Part shown: positions 52,436-60,837 of the stretch, one piece after another
Layout: every line of letters starts with the position of its first letter
How positions within the stretch are numbered: position 1 is the first letter of the stretch
Position numbers and translations under genes: made by a program
The notes under the pieces: model-generated
Seen by the model: only the letters and a program-made list of their open reading frames with translations
Database searches by the model: none
What the model was told of the DNA's origin: nothing
DNA from: CADEED01 sp964444835
Lineage (GTDB): Bacteria; Pseudomonadota; Gammaproteobacteria; Steroidobacterales; Steroidobacteraceae
Direction of reading: 5' to 3'
Assembly: GCA_964444835.1 (NCBI GenBank)
Contig: CAYUIT010000003.1
Coordinates: 1 to 64,000 of the forward strand
DNA: 64,000 bases

Positions 52436-53587
52436 CTACAACGCAGGCTTCCGAACGCGCGCAACCAAGACGCCGGTCTGCAACGGCACACGGGTCGGCA
52501 CCTCAACGGGAGGCTCAAAGCCTGCCGCCCCAAGGAGTTGCGCAAGTTCCGCCGGGGTTCGCGCCCGCCCACTGCCCATCGCGAGGAGATAAAACGCGAA
52601 ATACGCCGCGCCCATCGTCTGAGCGCCTCTTGCACCCGCAAATGGCTCGGCGATCAGCACGCGGCCGCCCGGCCGCAGTGCGCGCGCTGCGGCCTGCAGG
52701 GCCGTGAGAACACGATCGTCGTCGTGGTCGTGCAAGACGCGGACGAAGGAAATGAGGTCACGGTCCGCGGGCAATGCATCGCTTAGGAAACTGCCGCCGA
52801 ATACGTCGATCCGGCTGTCGAGCCCTTGCGCTGCGAGGCGCACGCGCGCCAGATCCGCGACCGCCGGCAGGTCGAACAAAGCGAGTGACAGCGCGGGATA
52901 GCGCGCTGCGACGGCGGCCAAGAAAGTGCCGTCGCCACCGCCGACATCGAGCAGCGCTCGCACGTCGCGCAACGGGAACGCGTCGAGTACCTCATCGGCA
53001 ATCAGTGACTGGGACGCGGACATCAGCCGTGTATACGCAGCGATTCGCTCACTCGTCAGCGCACTCGGATCCGCGGTGCTGGCGTACGGCCAATACTCCG
53101 CCAGCTGCGTCGCCGGCGCCGTACCGCGAAGCAGCGCAACCGGATCGCGCAGGTCGGCGTAGAACATCGCGTGGTGGCGCACCATCGCTAACACCGCTGG
53201 ATTCCCGTCAATCTGCGCACCCAACGCACCGAGGCCGTATCGATCGCCCGCACGCGGTTCGAGCAAGTCGAGCGCAACCGCAGCCTCGACGAGGCGTCGC
53301 GCGGCATCGAGCTCGAGTTTGCAATGGCGGGCAATCCCATCGAGAGAGCGCGGCGTGTCGCGCAGCGCAGCTAACAAGTCGAGCTGCACACAGGCTTGTA
53401 GCACTTGCGAGTACACGAACCCGGCGACGAGATCGAACGTGGCCCGAGCCCGCCGCCGCGCGACGAAACGCGTCAACGGGAAGCCTGCGGCCCAACGCTG
53501 AAAGCGCGGATTGGCGATCAAGCGATTGCGCCAAACCGCCCAGCGATCAGCCCACGACGCACTCGCCACGGTGAGCTGCGCGGTCAC
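52436..53587 (-). CDS. crtF: Demethylspheroidene/hydroxyneurosporene O-methyltransferase
   Basis: A 383-residue SAM-dependent methyltransferase that methylates the tertiary hydroxyl of carotenoids in spheroidene/spirilloxanthin synthesis. SAM motif LLDVGGGDGTFLAAVA, VRVLHDHDDDRVL and LLAMGSGRARTPAEL are visible. It precedes bchC on the same strand and diverges from crtC. Confidence 0.93.
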   Translation of the reverse strand: MTAQLTVASASWADRWAVWRNRLIANPRFQRWAAGFPLTRFVARRRARATFDLVAGFVYSQVLQACVQLDLLAALRDTPRSLDGIARHCKLELDAARRLVEAAVALDLLEPRAGDRYGLGALGAQIDGNPAVLAMVRHHAMFYADLRDPVALLRGTAPATQLAEYWPYASTADPSALTSERIAAYTRLMSASQSLIADEVLDAFPLRDVRALLDVGGGDGTFLAAVAARYPALSLALFDLPAVADLARVRLAAQGLDSRIDVFGGSFLSDALPADRDLISFVRVLHDHDDDRVLTALQAAARALRPGGRVLIAEPFAGARGAQTMGAAYFAFYLLAMGSGRARTPAELAQLLGAAGFEPPVEVPTRVPLQTGVLVARVRKPAL

Positions 53588-53679
53588 GCCGCTGCCGACG
53601 CCGCCCTGGGGGCAGCGGCTCGCGCGAGAAACGACTCAATCCGTGCGATGCTGGTCACTGCCGTCTCCATGACGGAAAA

Positions 53680-53697
53680 TGTAATTTTTAATGGTCA
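53680..53697. promoter_or_regulatory. PpsR-like site in the crtF-crtC divergent gap
   Basis: TGT-AATTTTTAATGG-TCA is an AT-rich 18-bp near match to TGT-N12-ACA (on the other strand TGA-N12-ACA) with the same TTTTTA core as the sites at bchF and bchG. It lies immediately before the likely crtC start and 93 bp upstream of crtF. Confidence 0.5.
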
Positions 53698-53698
53698 C

Positions 53699-54682
53699 AT
53701 GCAGATGTCCAGGACTATAGACACGGCTCCAGAAAGCGTCAACGCGAGCCCGAGCCTGCGGTTCGAGCGCGCGATTCCGCCGAATGGCTACGCGTGGTGG
53801 TACTGCGACGCCCTCAGCGACGACGGCGAGCACGGCGTCACGATCATCGCGATGCTCGGGAGCGTGTTCTCACCGCACTACTTCCGCGCTCGCGCGCGCG
53901 GCGCTACTGACCCGCTCTCGCATTGCGCATTCAACGCGGTGCTCTACGGTCGCAGAGGACGACATTGGTCGATGACGGAGTACGGCGCCCGAGACGTGCG
54001 ACGCGCACCCGACTCGCTGCACATCGCCGCGAACGCGGTGCTGCATCGGGGCGACAGCATCGTCATTCGAGTCGACGATCGAACCGCGCCCTGGGGCCGA
54101 CCGCTGCGCGGCGAGATAGTTGTGACGCCAACGGGCTGGGGCTCGCGTGACTACGCGTTGGAGCCCACGGAAGCGCATCGTTGGTGGCCGATCGCGCCGC
54201 AGTGCACCGTCATGGTTGACTTCGCTGTGCCGACGGTTCGTTGGTCAGGTCGCGGCTACTTCGATTCGAACTGGGGCGCGCGACCACTCGAGCATGACTT
54301 TGCAAGCTGGAATTGGTCGCGGGTCAGCGCCGCGCAGGAAACGGTCGTGTTCTACGATGTCGTGCCACGTGCTGCACCGAATGTGAGTCTCGCGCTCGCA
54401 GTGTCGCCAGCTGGCAGCGTTCGATCCATCACGCCACCGCCGATTGTGCAATTGCCGCGCACGGGCTGGGGATTGCCGCGCGCGGTCCGCGCTGACCACC
54501 CGCATTCGGCAACCGTGTTAGCCACACTGGAGAGCGCGCCGTTCTACGCCCGCTCAGCAATCGCGATGGAAGTGTTAGGACAGCGCGTCCAAGGTATTCA
54601 TGAGAGCTTGTCGCTCGATCGATTTCGCCGCGCGTGGGTCCAAACTCTACTCCCCGTGCGAGCGCCGCGCGGGGGCGACTAA
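53699..54682 (+). CDS. crtC: Carotenoid 1,2-hydratase (hydroxyneurosporene synthase)
   Basis: About 327 residues. CrtC adds water across the terminal C1-C2 double bond of acyclic carotenes. The core is NGYAWWYCDALSDDGEHGVTIIAMLGSVFSPHYF, GRGYFDSNWGARPLE and the FASWNWSR stretch. The start is uncertain: ATGs at 53648, 53669, 53699 and 53705 are in frame and none has a good ribosome-binding site; I chose 53699 because the proposed operator lies just upstream. It converges on the small gene at 54684 with only 1 nt between. Confidence 0.9.
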   Translation: MQMSRTIDTAPESVNASPSLRFERAIPPNGYAWWYCDALSDDGEHGVTIIAMLGSVFSPHYFRARARGATDPLSHCAFNAVLYGRRGRHWSMTEYGARDVRRAPDSLHIAANAVLHRGDSIVIRVDDRTAPWGRPLRGEIVVTPTGWGSRDYALEPTEAHRWWPIAPQCTVMVDFAVPTVRWSGRGYFDSNWGARPLEHDFASWNWSRVSAAQETVVFYDVVPRAAPNVSLALAVSPAGSVRSITPPPIVQLPRTGWGLPRAVRADHPHSATVLATLESAPFYARSAIAMEVLGQRVQGIHESLSLDRFRRAWVQTLLPVRAPRGGD

Positions 54683-54683
54683 G

Positions 54684-54812
54684 TTAGTCGCGCGGTTGCT
54701 GCGAGTCGCGCTCGATCGCTTTGCTGACGGACCGCAACTCGTAGCCGATGAAAGCAAACGTGAGCGTAAAGAAAATGGCCAGCTTAATGAGACCCGCGTA
54801 TCCGTCCATCAT
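54684..54812 (-). CDS. 42-residue single-helix membrane protein coupled to crtB
   Basis: A short gene starting at the ATGA overlap with the crtB stop and ending TAA at 54686-54684. The product begins MMDGYAGLIKLAIFF, has one hydrophobic helix (about residues 8-23, ending FAFIGYE) and a charged tail ending RDSQQPRD. The 4-nt overlap, the clean helix and the stop just before the convergent crtC end support a real gene. Its function is unknown; it might help place phytoene synthase at the membrane. Confidence 0.65.
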   Translation of the reverse strand: MMDGYAGLIKLAIFFTLTFAFIGYELRSVSKAIERDSQQPRD

Positions 54813-55876
54813 CCCCCCGAATGCAGCATCCGGTCGCGCCGCTCCAAGCGTTCGAGCATATCGAGAATCCCCTCGATCCCGCGCGCGGACCGGCCCGTGC
54901 GGGGGAACTGTGGGTCTGAGGCAGTCGCTCGCCGATCGGCATCGACGACCGACTCGACCAAAAAGCGTGTGCTGGGAAGCGGTGGCAAAGAAGATTCGTC
55001 GTTGTATTGCAGCGCCGCTCGCAGAGCCCGCGCCATCAACTGCAGCTTGCGCCGCCGCGGCACGACCGCGCGTCGATTGATTGAATCCCCAGCGCTGCGC
55101 ACAACTTCCTCACCGATTTCCTCGTACATCAGCCGCGCGGCATGTATCGCTGGACGGCAAGTCGCCGGCAGTTCATCGATGCCTGGGACCGCGCGCTGAT
55201 ACAACTCGCGCGCCGCCGAAACCACGCGGTCGACGACGACCGCAAGCCGTGCATCGAAGCGTGGAGTCGCGACCAACGCTTCCGGGTCGATTCCCACTTC
55301 GCGCAACCACGCGAGCGGCAAATACAACCGCCCTGCGCGGGCATCTGCCCCAACGTCGCGAGCGATATTCGACAATTGCATCGCAACACCCAAGTCTGCC
55401 GCTCGCGCCAATGCGTTTGCCGAGCGCACACCCATGAGCAGCGCCATCATGACTCCGACCGTGGCGGCGACCCGGGCGCAATACGCCTGTAGATCGTCGA
55501 ACGTCTCGTAACGCCGGCCCTCGGCATCCCACGCAAAGCCCTCGAGCAGAGCCGCCGGAATCTCCACTGGAACGCGATGCTGCATGACGACCCGTGCCAG
55601 CGCTCGGTCGGTCGCAGCGTCAAACGGTTGCCCGCGATACGCCGCATCGAGCCGCGCCTGCAGATCGGCGAGGGCGACTCGGGGCTCGGCGGACTCATCG
55701 ATCGCATCGTCAGCCATTCGACAAAACGCGTACAGCTGAATGGCCGCATCACGTACGCGATGGGGTAACAACAATGAAGCGGCATGAAACGTTCGCGAGC
55801 CAGTACGAATGGCCGTACGGCAGGCCAGACGGTCGGCCGATTCATTCCCATCGCGCTCACTAACAACTGACGCCAA
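54809..55876 (-). CDS. crtB: Phytoene synthase
   Basis: A 355-residue squalene/phytoene synthase-type enzyme joining two geranylgeranyl diphosphates. The Asp-rich motifs are CRMADDAIDES and NIARDVGADARAGRLYLP. The start is a TTG at 55876 (no in-frame ATG before the conserved TFHAASLLLP), preceded by CAGGTGCGGC. Third gene of the P450/ATP-grasp/crtB/small-protein operon, with a 77-nt gap to the ATP-grasp gene. Confidence 0.93.
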   Translation of the reverse strand: MASVVSERDGNESADRLACRTAIRTGSRTFHAASLLLPHRVRDAAIQLYAFCRMADDAIDESAEPRVALADLQARLDAAYRGQPFDAATDRALARVVMQHRVPVEIPAALLEGFAWDAEGRRYETFDDLQAYCARVAATVGVMMALLMGVRSANALARAADLGVAMQLSNIARDVGADARAGRLYLPLAWLREVGIDPEALVATPRFDARLAVVVDRVVSAARELYQRAVPGIDELPATCRPAIHAARLMYEEIGEEVVRSAGDSINRRAVVPRRRKLQLMARALRAALQYNDESSLPPLPSTRFLVESVVDADRRATASDPQFPRTGRSARGIEGILDMLERLERRDRMLHSGG

Positions 55877-55953
55877 GCCGCACCTGTAGCTGCAGACCGA
55901 ACGATTGCGGGTTCGAGTATCAGCTTAACCCCGGCACACGTGCCGCGGCAATG

Positions 55954-57111
55954 CTACGGTTGGCTGGTACTGTGCGGCGCGGCATCCGCATACCAACCGA
56001 CATCGAGCGTCGCCACCTCGCCAAACGTCACGCCACGTTGCAGCGCCAGCCGAATGATCGTGAACGAAGTCAACGGCATAGACACGAAGGGCCACGGGTC
56101 ACGCCAGCTCCAAGTGACATCACGCGCGGCGCGCAAATTGCGCAGATTACGTCGAAAGGGCGCGCCGCTGCCGAAGGACTTTTGCGTTTCCGTCAGGCAC
56201 GGATAGAACTGCTGTAACAGCCGTTCGGGACGATAACGCACGGTGTGCGCCGTCTCGGGTGAGAGCATGGCCGAGACAAGATCCGCTGGCTCCACAAAAT
56301 GCAGACCGCTCGTCGCGCGCGGGTTGCACTCGACCGCATGCGCATTGCCGGCCGCATCCACGAGGAAATCGAAGGACACGAACCCGCTATAGCGAGAACA
56401 CTCAATGAACCGATCGACCCATCGCTCGATGGCGGCATGCGCGTCGACGCGCTCGAAGCAGACGGCAACCGTGCCCGACATCACTGCGCCTCGGTAGATG
56501 ACGGTCACGACTCGGCGTCCCGCGTGCGCGACGGAAAACGTACTGAGCACATCGCCATGAATCCTTCGCTGCACGATGCTTCGGGCACTTGCCGCGAATG
56601 CATCGCCCGCGCGCGCGAATGTCACACCGTTACCCGAACAGGAAAAGATCGGTTTGACGACGAAGTCGTACTGCGCGGCGAGCTCGCATGCACGCGGATC
56701 CGCTGCGTTGTAAGTCTCGGGCGCGGCGAGACCGTAATCAAAGCACCGCGCGATGAAGCGCTGCTTATCGTGCAATTCGAGCACGAGTTCGGGCGGCATT
56801 GTGTACAGCCGCACGTGCGACGGCAGACGATCGCGCAGAAACGCGACGTGGACGGTTTCCTCGGAAATCGGCACGACCCAGTCGACACGCTCGTCGACGA
56901 TGATCCGCAAGAGCTCGCTGAGATACTGCTCGCGATTGTCGTTCGGCGCCGTCACGCGGATCGACTGGCTAACGCTGCGCGACGCGCCGCACAAGTGCTT
57001 GGCAAACGGCTCCGCAACGATGACGCGCCAGCCTTGGGCGGCAAAAGCGCGCGCCACGTCGAGTCCCTTCGGGAGGCGGCCGAGCGTCAAGAGCAGCGTT
57101 TTGGTGCTCAT
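55954..57111 (-). CDS. ATP-grasp ligase-like enzyme of unknown substrate
   Basis: A 385-residue protein with an N-terminal Rossmann-like domain (LLLTLGRLPKGLDVARAFAAQGWRVIVAEP) and an ATP-grasp core: the phosphate-binding Lys in YDFVVKPIFSCSGNGVTF, and the Mg-binding end FDFLVDAAGNAHAVECNPRATSG. It resembles carbamoyl-phosphate-synthase-type ATP-grasp proteins, which activate a carboxylate as acyl phosphate and join it to an amine or thiol. ATP-grasp enzymes are not a normal part of the photosynthesis cluster. It sits between the P450 gene (24-nt gap) and crtB, so a role in modifying a carotenoid, a pigment or a small metabolite is possible but unproven. Confidence 0.82.
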   Translation of the reverse strand: MSTKTLLLTLGRLPKGLDVARAFAAQGWRVIVAEPFAKHLCGASRSVSQSIRVTAPNDNREQYLSELLRIIVDERVDWVVPISEETVHVAFLRDRLPSHVRLYTMPPELVLELHDKQRFIARCFDYGLAAPETYNAADPRACELAAQYDFVVKPIFSCSGNGVTFARAGDAFAASARSIVQRRIHGDVLSTFSVAHAGRRVVTVIYRGAVMSGTVAVCFERVDAHAAIERWVDRFIECSRYSGFVSFDFLVDAAGNAHAVECNPRATSGLHFVEPADLVSAMLSPETAHTVRYRPERLLQQFYPCLTETQKSFGSGAPFRRNLRNLRAARDVTWSWRDPWPFVSMPLTSFTIIRLALQRGVTFGEVATLDVGWYADAAPHSTSQP

Positions 57112-57135
57112 AGACTCGCTACGTCTCGTACGGCG

Positions 57136-58506
57136 TCACGTAGCGGCATGCCGCAACACCTGACAGCGAATCTGTTCGGCAGGACGCGTCGTCAAGCGCG
57201 CGACCGGTCGCACGCGCTGCGGATCAGCCACCACAAAATCAAAGCGGCGCGCGAGTCGCGCGAGGATCAACGTCGCCTCCGTCGTCGCGAAAGCCTGCCC
57301 CACGCAGACACGCGGACCTTGGCCGAACGGTAGGTAGGTCCCCGAGACGATCTCGTGCTCGCGGTCCGGCGAAAAGCGTTCCGGGATGAACGCGTGTGGA
57401 TCGCGCCAATGTGCCGCATGACGTTGGATGACCCACGGGGCAATCATGATCATGGCGCCTTTCTTCACCCGAAACTCACCAATCTGCGTGTTCTCGGCCG
57501 CAACGCGTGGGATGAAGGTGATCGGCGGATAGAGCCGCAAAGTCTCGCGAAACACGCTGCGCGTGTAAGTGAGTCGCTTCACTTGTTCGAAGGCGATGGC
57601 GCCCTCGCCCACGAGCCCGCGCACTTCGGCACGAATCTTGGCGAGCACATCCGGCTGCATGGCCAAGATGTAGAACGCCCACGTGAGCGCACTCGCGGTC
57701 GTCTCGTGACCCGCCAAAAACATGACGCCCAGTTGATCGAGTAGTTCTTTCCGCGTGAAAGCTTCGCCCGTCGCGGCATCGCGCGCCGCGACGACAGCCG
57801 CGGCTATGTCGTCGTACGCGTCGGCGTTTGCCTCGAGATGCGTATCTAACAACTGCCCGAGGTGCCGCCGAATCCGTTCGCAAGCATCGAGGACGAGCGC
57901 GTGTTGCGGCACGCGTTTCCACGGCGGATCGAAGATCAAGCGCCGTAACTCCACTTGCGCCACGCTGCGCTCGAAGACCGTGAACGCTTCGAAGACGTCG
58001 CGCGCGACTTGGGACTCCAAGCCCGTTGAAAACACGGTGCGACAGATGATGTCTGCCGTCAGGTGACTCATCGCGAGATCGAGCGAAAAGCTCTCACCCC
58101 GCGCCGCGCGCTCGTCGAGCAATCGTTCGTAATCGTCGACCGCAGCGGACATCGACACGAACGCACGACTCAACCGCATGTGCGAAAACGCTGGGTCGAT
58201 CATTTGCCGCTGCCGCCGCCACGTGGGCCCGCTTGAAACGAAGATGGAATCGCCTACGAGCGGCTCGAGCGCCCCGACCATGAGATCGTTCTTCGGGTAG
58301 ATGTCAGTGGGATCGGTGAGCACGTTGCGCACGAATTCGGGCTCATTGACGATCAAGATCGAGCGTCGCGAATAGCCGAGATGGCCGACCTTCATTCGAT
58401 AGGCGTCAGCCGGCAATAAGCTCAGGAGGTTGCCTTCGCCTTCGAATGCCACACGTAGCAGCGCGGCAACGGCAGGCCAGGGACGCGGACGAGGGGGCGT
58501 ATACAC
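57136..58506 (-). CDS. Cytochrome P450
   Basis: A 456-residue soluble P450. The I-helix AGHETTAS, the K-helix FRETLR, and the heme loop FGQGPRVCVGQAF with the thiolate Cys are all present. The general look (PPITFIPRVAAENTQIGEF, WVIQRHAAHWRDPHAFIPERF) matches the bacterial P450s related to CYP102/CYP4-like and to the CYP175-type carotene hydroxylases; the subfamily cannot be fixed by eye. It leads an operon with an ATP-grasp enzyme, crtB and a small protein, so carotenoid hydroxylation is one plausible job. Redox partners are not encoded nearby. Confidence 0.9.
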   Translation of the reverse strand: MYTPPRPRPWPAVAALLRVAFEGEGNLLSLLPADAYRMKVGHLGYSRRSILIVNEPEFVRNVLTDPTDIYPKNDLMVGALEPLVGDSIFVSSGPTWRRQRQMIDPAFSHMRLSRAFVSMSAAVDDYERLLDERAARGESFSLDLAMSHLTADIICRTVFSTGLESQVARDVFEAFTVFERSVAQVELRRLIFDPPWKRVPQHALVLDACERIRRHLGQLLDTHLEANADAYDDIAAAVVAARDAATGEAFTRKELLDQLGVMFLAGHETTASALTWAFYILAMQPDVLAKIRAEVRGLVGEGAIAFEQVKRLTYTRSVFRETLRLYPPITFIPRVAAENTQIGEFRVKKGAMIMIAPWVIQRHAAHWRDPHAFIPERFSPDREHEIVSGTYLPFGQGPRVCVGQAFATTEATLILARLARRFDFVVADPQRVRPVARLTTRPAEQIRCQVLRHAAT

Positions 58507-58586
58507 AGTGCGATACGTGAGTCGGGCTAATAACGAGATTGTCTAACGGCGTCGCGCCATTGTAGGCTGATTGCGGAATCTGCGTG

Positions 58587-59315
58587 ATGACCCTCTTCAA
58601 GCTACTCATTGGCGCACACATCGTCTTCGGGGCGACGGGCTTGCTTGCCTTCTGGGTACCGGTGCTGTCGCGCAAAGGCGGACGTAATCATCGGCGTTGG
58701 GGCAAAGTCTTCGCGACGATGATGTTGATCACGGGATCGATCGCCACGGCGATGAGTACGCTGACGATCCTCGACCCGGTAGGGACTCACCCGCATCTGA
58801 CGCAGCCGCACGAATGGATACGCGCCATCTTTGGGTGGATGATGCTGTGCTTGGCGGTACTCACCGTCAATTTGGCCTGGTACGGCTGGGAGTGCATCCG
58901 CAACCATACTAACCACCGGGCGAACCGCGCAGGTCTCAATGTCGGTTTGCAAGTGCTTCTCGTCCTGGCTTCGGGCGTTGTGGCGTACGAGGGTTGGCAG
59001 CTACAGCTACCCCTGATGTATGGCGTGACGGTACTCGGCTTCGCGACGGTGGCGACGAATCTGTACTTCATGTTGCATCCTGCGCCGCACCCGCAGGCTT
59101 GGCTGAAGGAACACATCAAGGCGAGCGTCGGCGCTGGCATCTCGGTTTACACCGCTTTCTTCGCGTTCGGCGCCGTTCGGACCTTTCCCGAATTGGCGCT
59201 GAGTCCGTTCCTGTGGGCAGTCCCGCTCGTCGTGGGCTTGGCATTGATCCTCTATCACCGGCACGCGGTATCGCGTGGCACCTTGCGCGGCGCCGCTGGG
59301 GCGCGAACTGCCTAA
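58587..59315 (+). CDS. Multi-pass membrane protein of unknown function (DUF2306-like)
   Basis: A 242-residue protein with about seven hydrophobic helices; it starts with FKLLIGAHIVFGATGLLAFWVPVLSRKGGRNHRRWGKVF, a motif seen in bacterial DUF2306-like membrane proteins. An in-frame GTG at 58584 directly before the ATG is an alternative start. It diverges from the P450 gene and precedes crtD, with whose 5' end it may overlap, so it is probably in an operon with crtD. Function unknown. Confidence 0.75.
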   Translation: MTLFKLLIGAHIVFGATGLLAFWVPVLSRKGGRNHRRWGKVFATMMLITGSIATAMSTLTILDPVGTHPHLTQPHEWIRAIFGWMMLCLAVLTVNLAWYGWECIRNHTNHRANRAGLNVGLQVLLVLASGVVAYEGWQLQLPLMYGVTVLGFATVATNLYFMLHPAPHPQAWLKEHIKASVGAGISVYTAFFAFGAVRTFPELALSPFLWAVPLVVGLALILYHRHAVSRGTLRGAAGARTA

Positions 59316-59325
59316 CGACTCACAC

Positions 59326-60837
59326 TTGCGACGCTCCGCTCCCAAAGTCATCGTCGTCGGCGCCGGTGTCGGCGGCTTAGCCGCTGCCGTCGACTTGGCG
59401 CGACGCGGTGCCGAGGTGCTGGTCCTTGAGCGCGCCAGTACGCCGGGCGGAAAAATGCGCGAGGTTGCGGTGGGCACGGCGCGGATCGACGGCGGCCCGA
59501 CAGTTTTCACGATGCGCTGGATCTTCGAGCAGTTATTTGCCGATGCCGGTGCATCGCTCGACGCTGCGCTCGACTTGCACCCCGCGAACGTGCTGGCGCG
59601 TCATGCCTGGACATCGGGCGGCACGCTGGATTTGTTTGCAAGCGTCGACGCCTCGGCCGATGCAATCGGCCAGTTGGCAGGCGCGGCTGACGCGCGCGGC
59701 TTTCGAGACTTCTGCGCACGCAGTGCCGCCATCTACCGGACGCTACGCGATACGTTCATCGCGGCCGAACGTCCGTCGCCGCTCGCGCTGGTGCAGCGCG
59801 TCGGCTGGACTCGAGTGGCCGCACTGTGGCAAACCGCGCCGCTCCAGCGGCTGTGGCCGACGCTAGCGCAACACTTTCGCGATCCTCGGTTGCAGCAACT
59901 GTTTGGCCGCTATGCCACGTACTGCGGCTCCTCCCCCTTCGCGGCACCCGCCACATTGATGCTCGTCGCCCACGTGGAACAAGAAGGCGTATGGGTCGTG
60001 GCGGGCGGCATGCGTCGCGTCGCTGACGCCTTACAAACACTTGGCGAGCGCCATGGCGCGCGTTATCGCTACGATGCGCACGTCGCCGAGATTGCGATCG
60101 AGCAAGGTCGCGCTCGCGGCGTCGTGCTCGCTTCTGGAGAGCGACTCGCCGCCGATCTCGTCATCTTCAACGGCGACGTGTCCGCACTGGCCACGGGCCT
60201 GTTCGGCCTGCAGTCGCAAAACGCTACTCACGCCATCCCGCGAACGCAACGCTCGCTATCCGCCGTCACGTGGTGCGCACTGCTGCGACCGCGCGGCTTT
60301 ACGCTCGAGCACCACAACGTGTTCTTTGCCACGGATTACGCACGCGAGTTTCGAACAATTTTTCAGGAGCGCGCAATCACCGAACAACCGACTGTTTATG
60401 TTTGTGCACAGGATCGCGGCCCCGGCCGTGTACTGCCCACTCAAGCGGCGGAGAGATTGCTGCTACTGATCAATGCACCAGCCGATGGGGATGTGGGCTT
60501 CGGTGCGACGCCCTCCCTCGACGAATACGCACGGCGGGCGAACGCGGTCATGCGGGCCTGCGGGCTTGAGCTCGAGATTGATACTAACAACAGCGTTGCG
60601 ACTTCGCCGCTCGGCTTCGAGGCGCTGTTTCCCGGCACCGGCGGCGCACTGTATGGCCGCGCTAACCACGGACCGTTTGCGAGTTTTGCTCGCCACGGGT
60701 CACGCGCGCAGCTACCGGGTTTGTATTTGGCCGGCGGATCCACCCACCCTGGACCTGGCGTGCCGATGGCCGCGATGTCGGGCCGCCTTGCTGCTGCTGC
60801 AGCCTGGCACGACATCGAGACAAACTTGTTAGGCTAG
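59326..60837 (+). CDS. crtD: Hydroxyneurosporene/methoxyneurosporene desaturase (carotenoid 3,4-desaturase)
   Basis: About 503 residues. A CrtI-family FAD enzyme: VIVVGAGVGGLAAAVDLARRG, GGKMREVAVGTARIDGGPTVFT and the C-terminal LPGLYLAGGSTHPGPGVPMAAMSG. CrtD introduces the C3,4 double bond after CrtC hydration. The TTG at 59326, 10 nt after the previous stop, gives a natural N-terminus; an in-frame GTG at 59275 would add 17 residues overlapping the previous gene. The CrtD rather than CrtI call rests on divergence from the second copy and the usual crtD-crtI pairing. Its last 9 nt overlap crtI, convergent. Confidence 0.85.
   Translation: MRRSAPKVIVVGAGVGGLAAAVDLARRGAEVLVLERASTPGGKMREVAVGTARIDGGPTVFTMRWIFEQLFADAGASLDAALDLHPANVLARHAWTSGGTLDLFASVDASADAIGQLAGAADARGFRDFCARSAAIYRTLRDTFIAAERPSPLALVQRVGWTRVAALWQTAPLQRLWPTLAQHFRDPRLQQLFGRYATYCGSSPFAAPATLMLVAHVEQEGVWVVAGGMRRVADALQTLGERHGARYRYDAHVAEIAIEQGRARGVVLASGERLAADLVIFNGDVSALATGLFGLQSQNATHAIPRTQRSLSAVTWCALLRPRGFTLEHHNVFFATDYAREFRTIFQERAITEQPTVYVCAQDRGPGRVLPTQAAERLLLLINAPADGDVGFGATPSLDEYARRANAVMRACGLELEIDTNNSVATSPLGFEALFPGTGGALYGRANHGPFASFARHGSRAQLPGLYLAGGSTHPGPGVPMAAMSGRLAAAAAWHDIETNLLG

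Noticed and set aside
56299..57333. 344-codon plus-strand frame opposite the ATP-grasp gene
   Set aside because: It spans the end of the P450 gene as well; the minus-strand proteins have intact motifs and this one has none.
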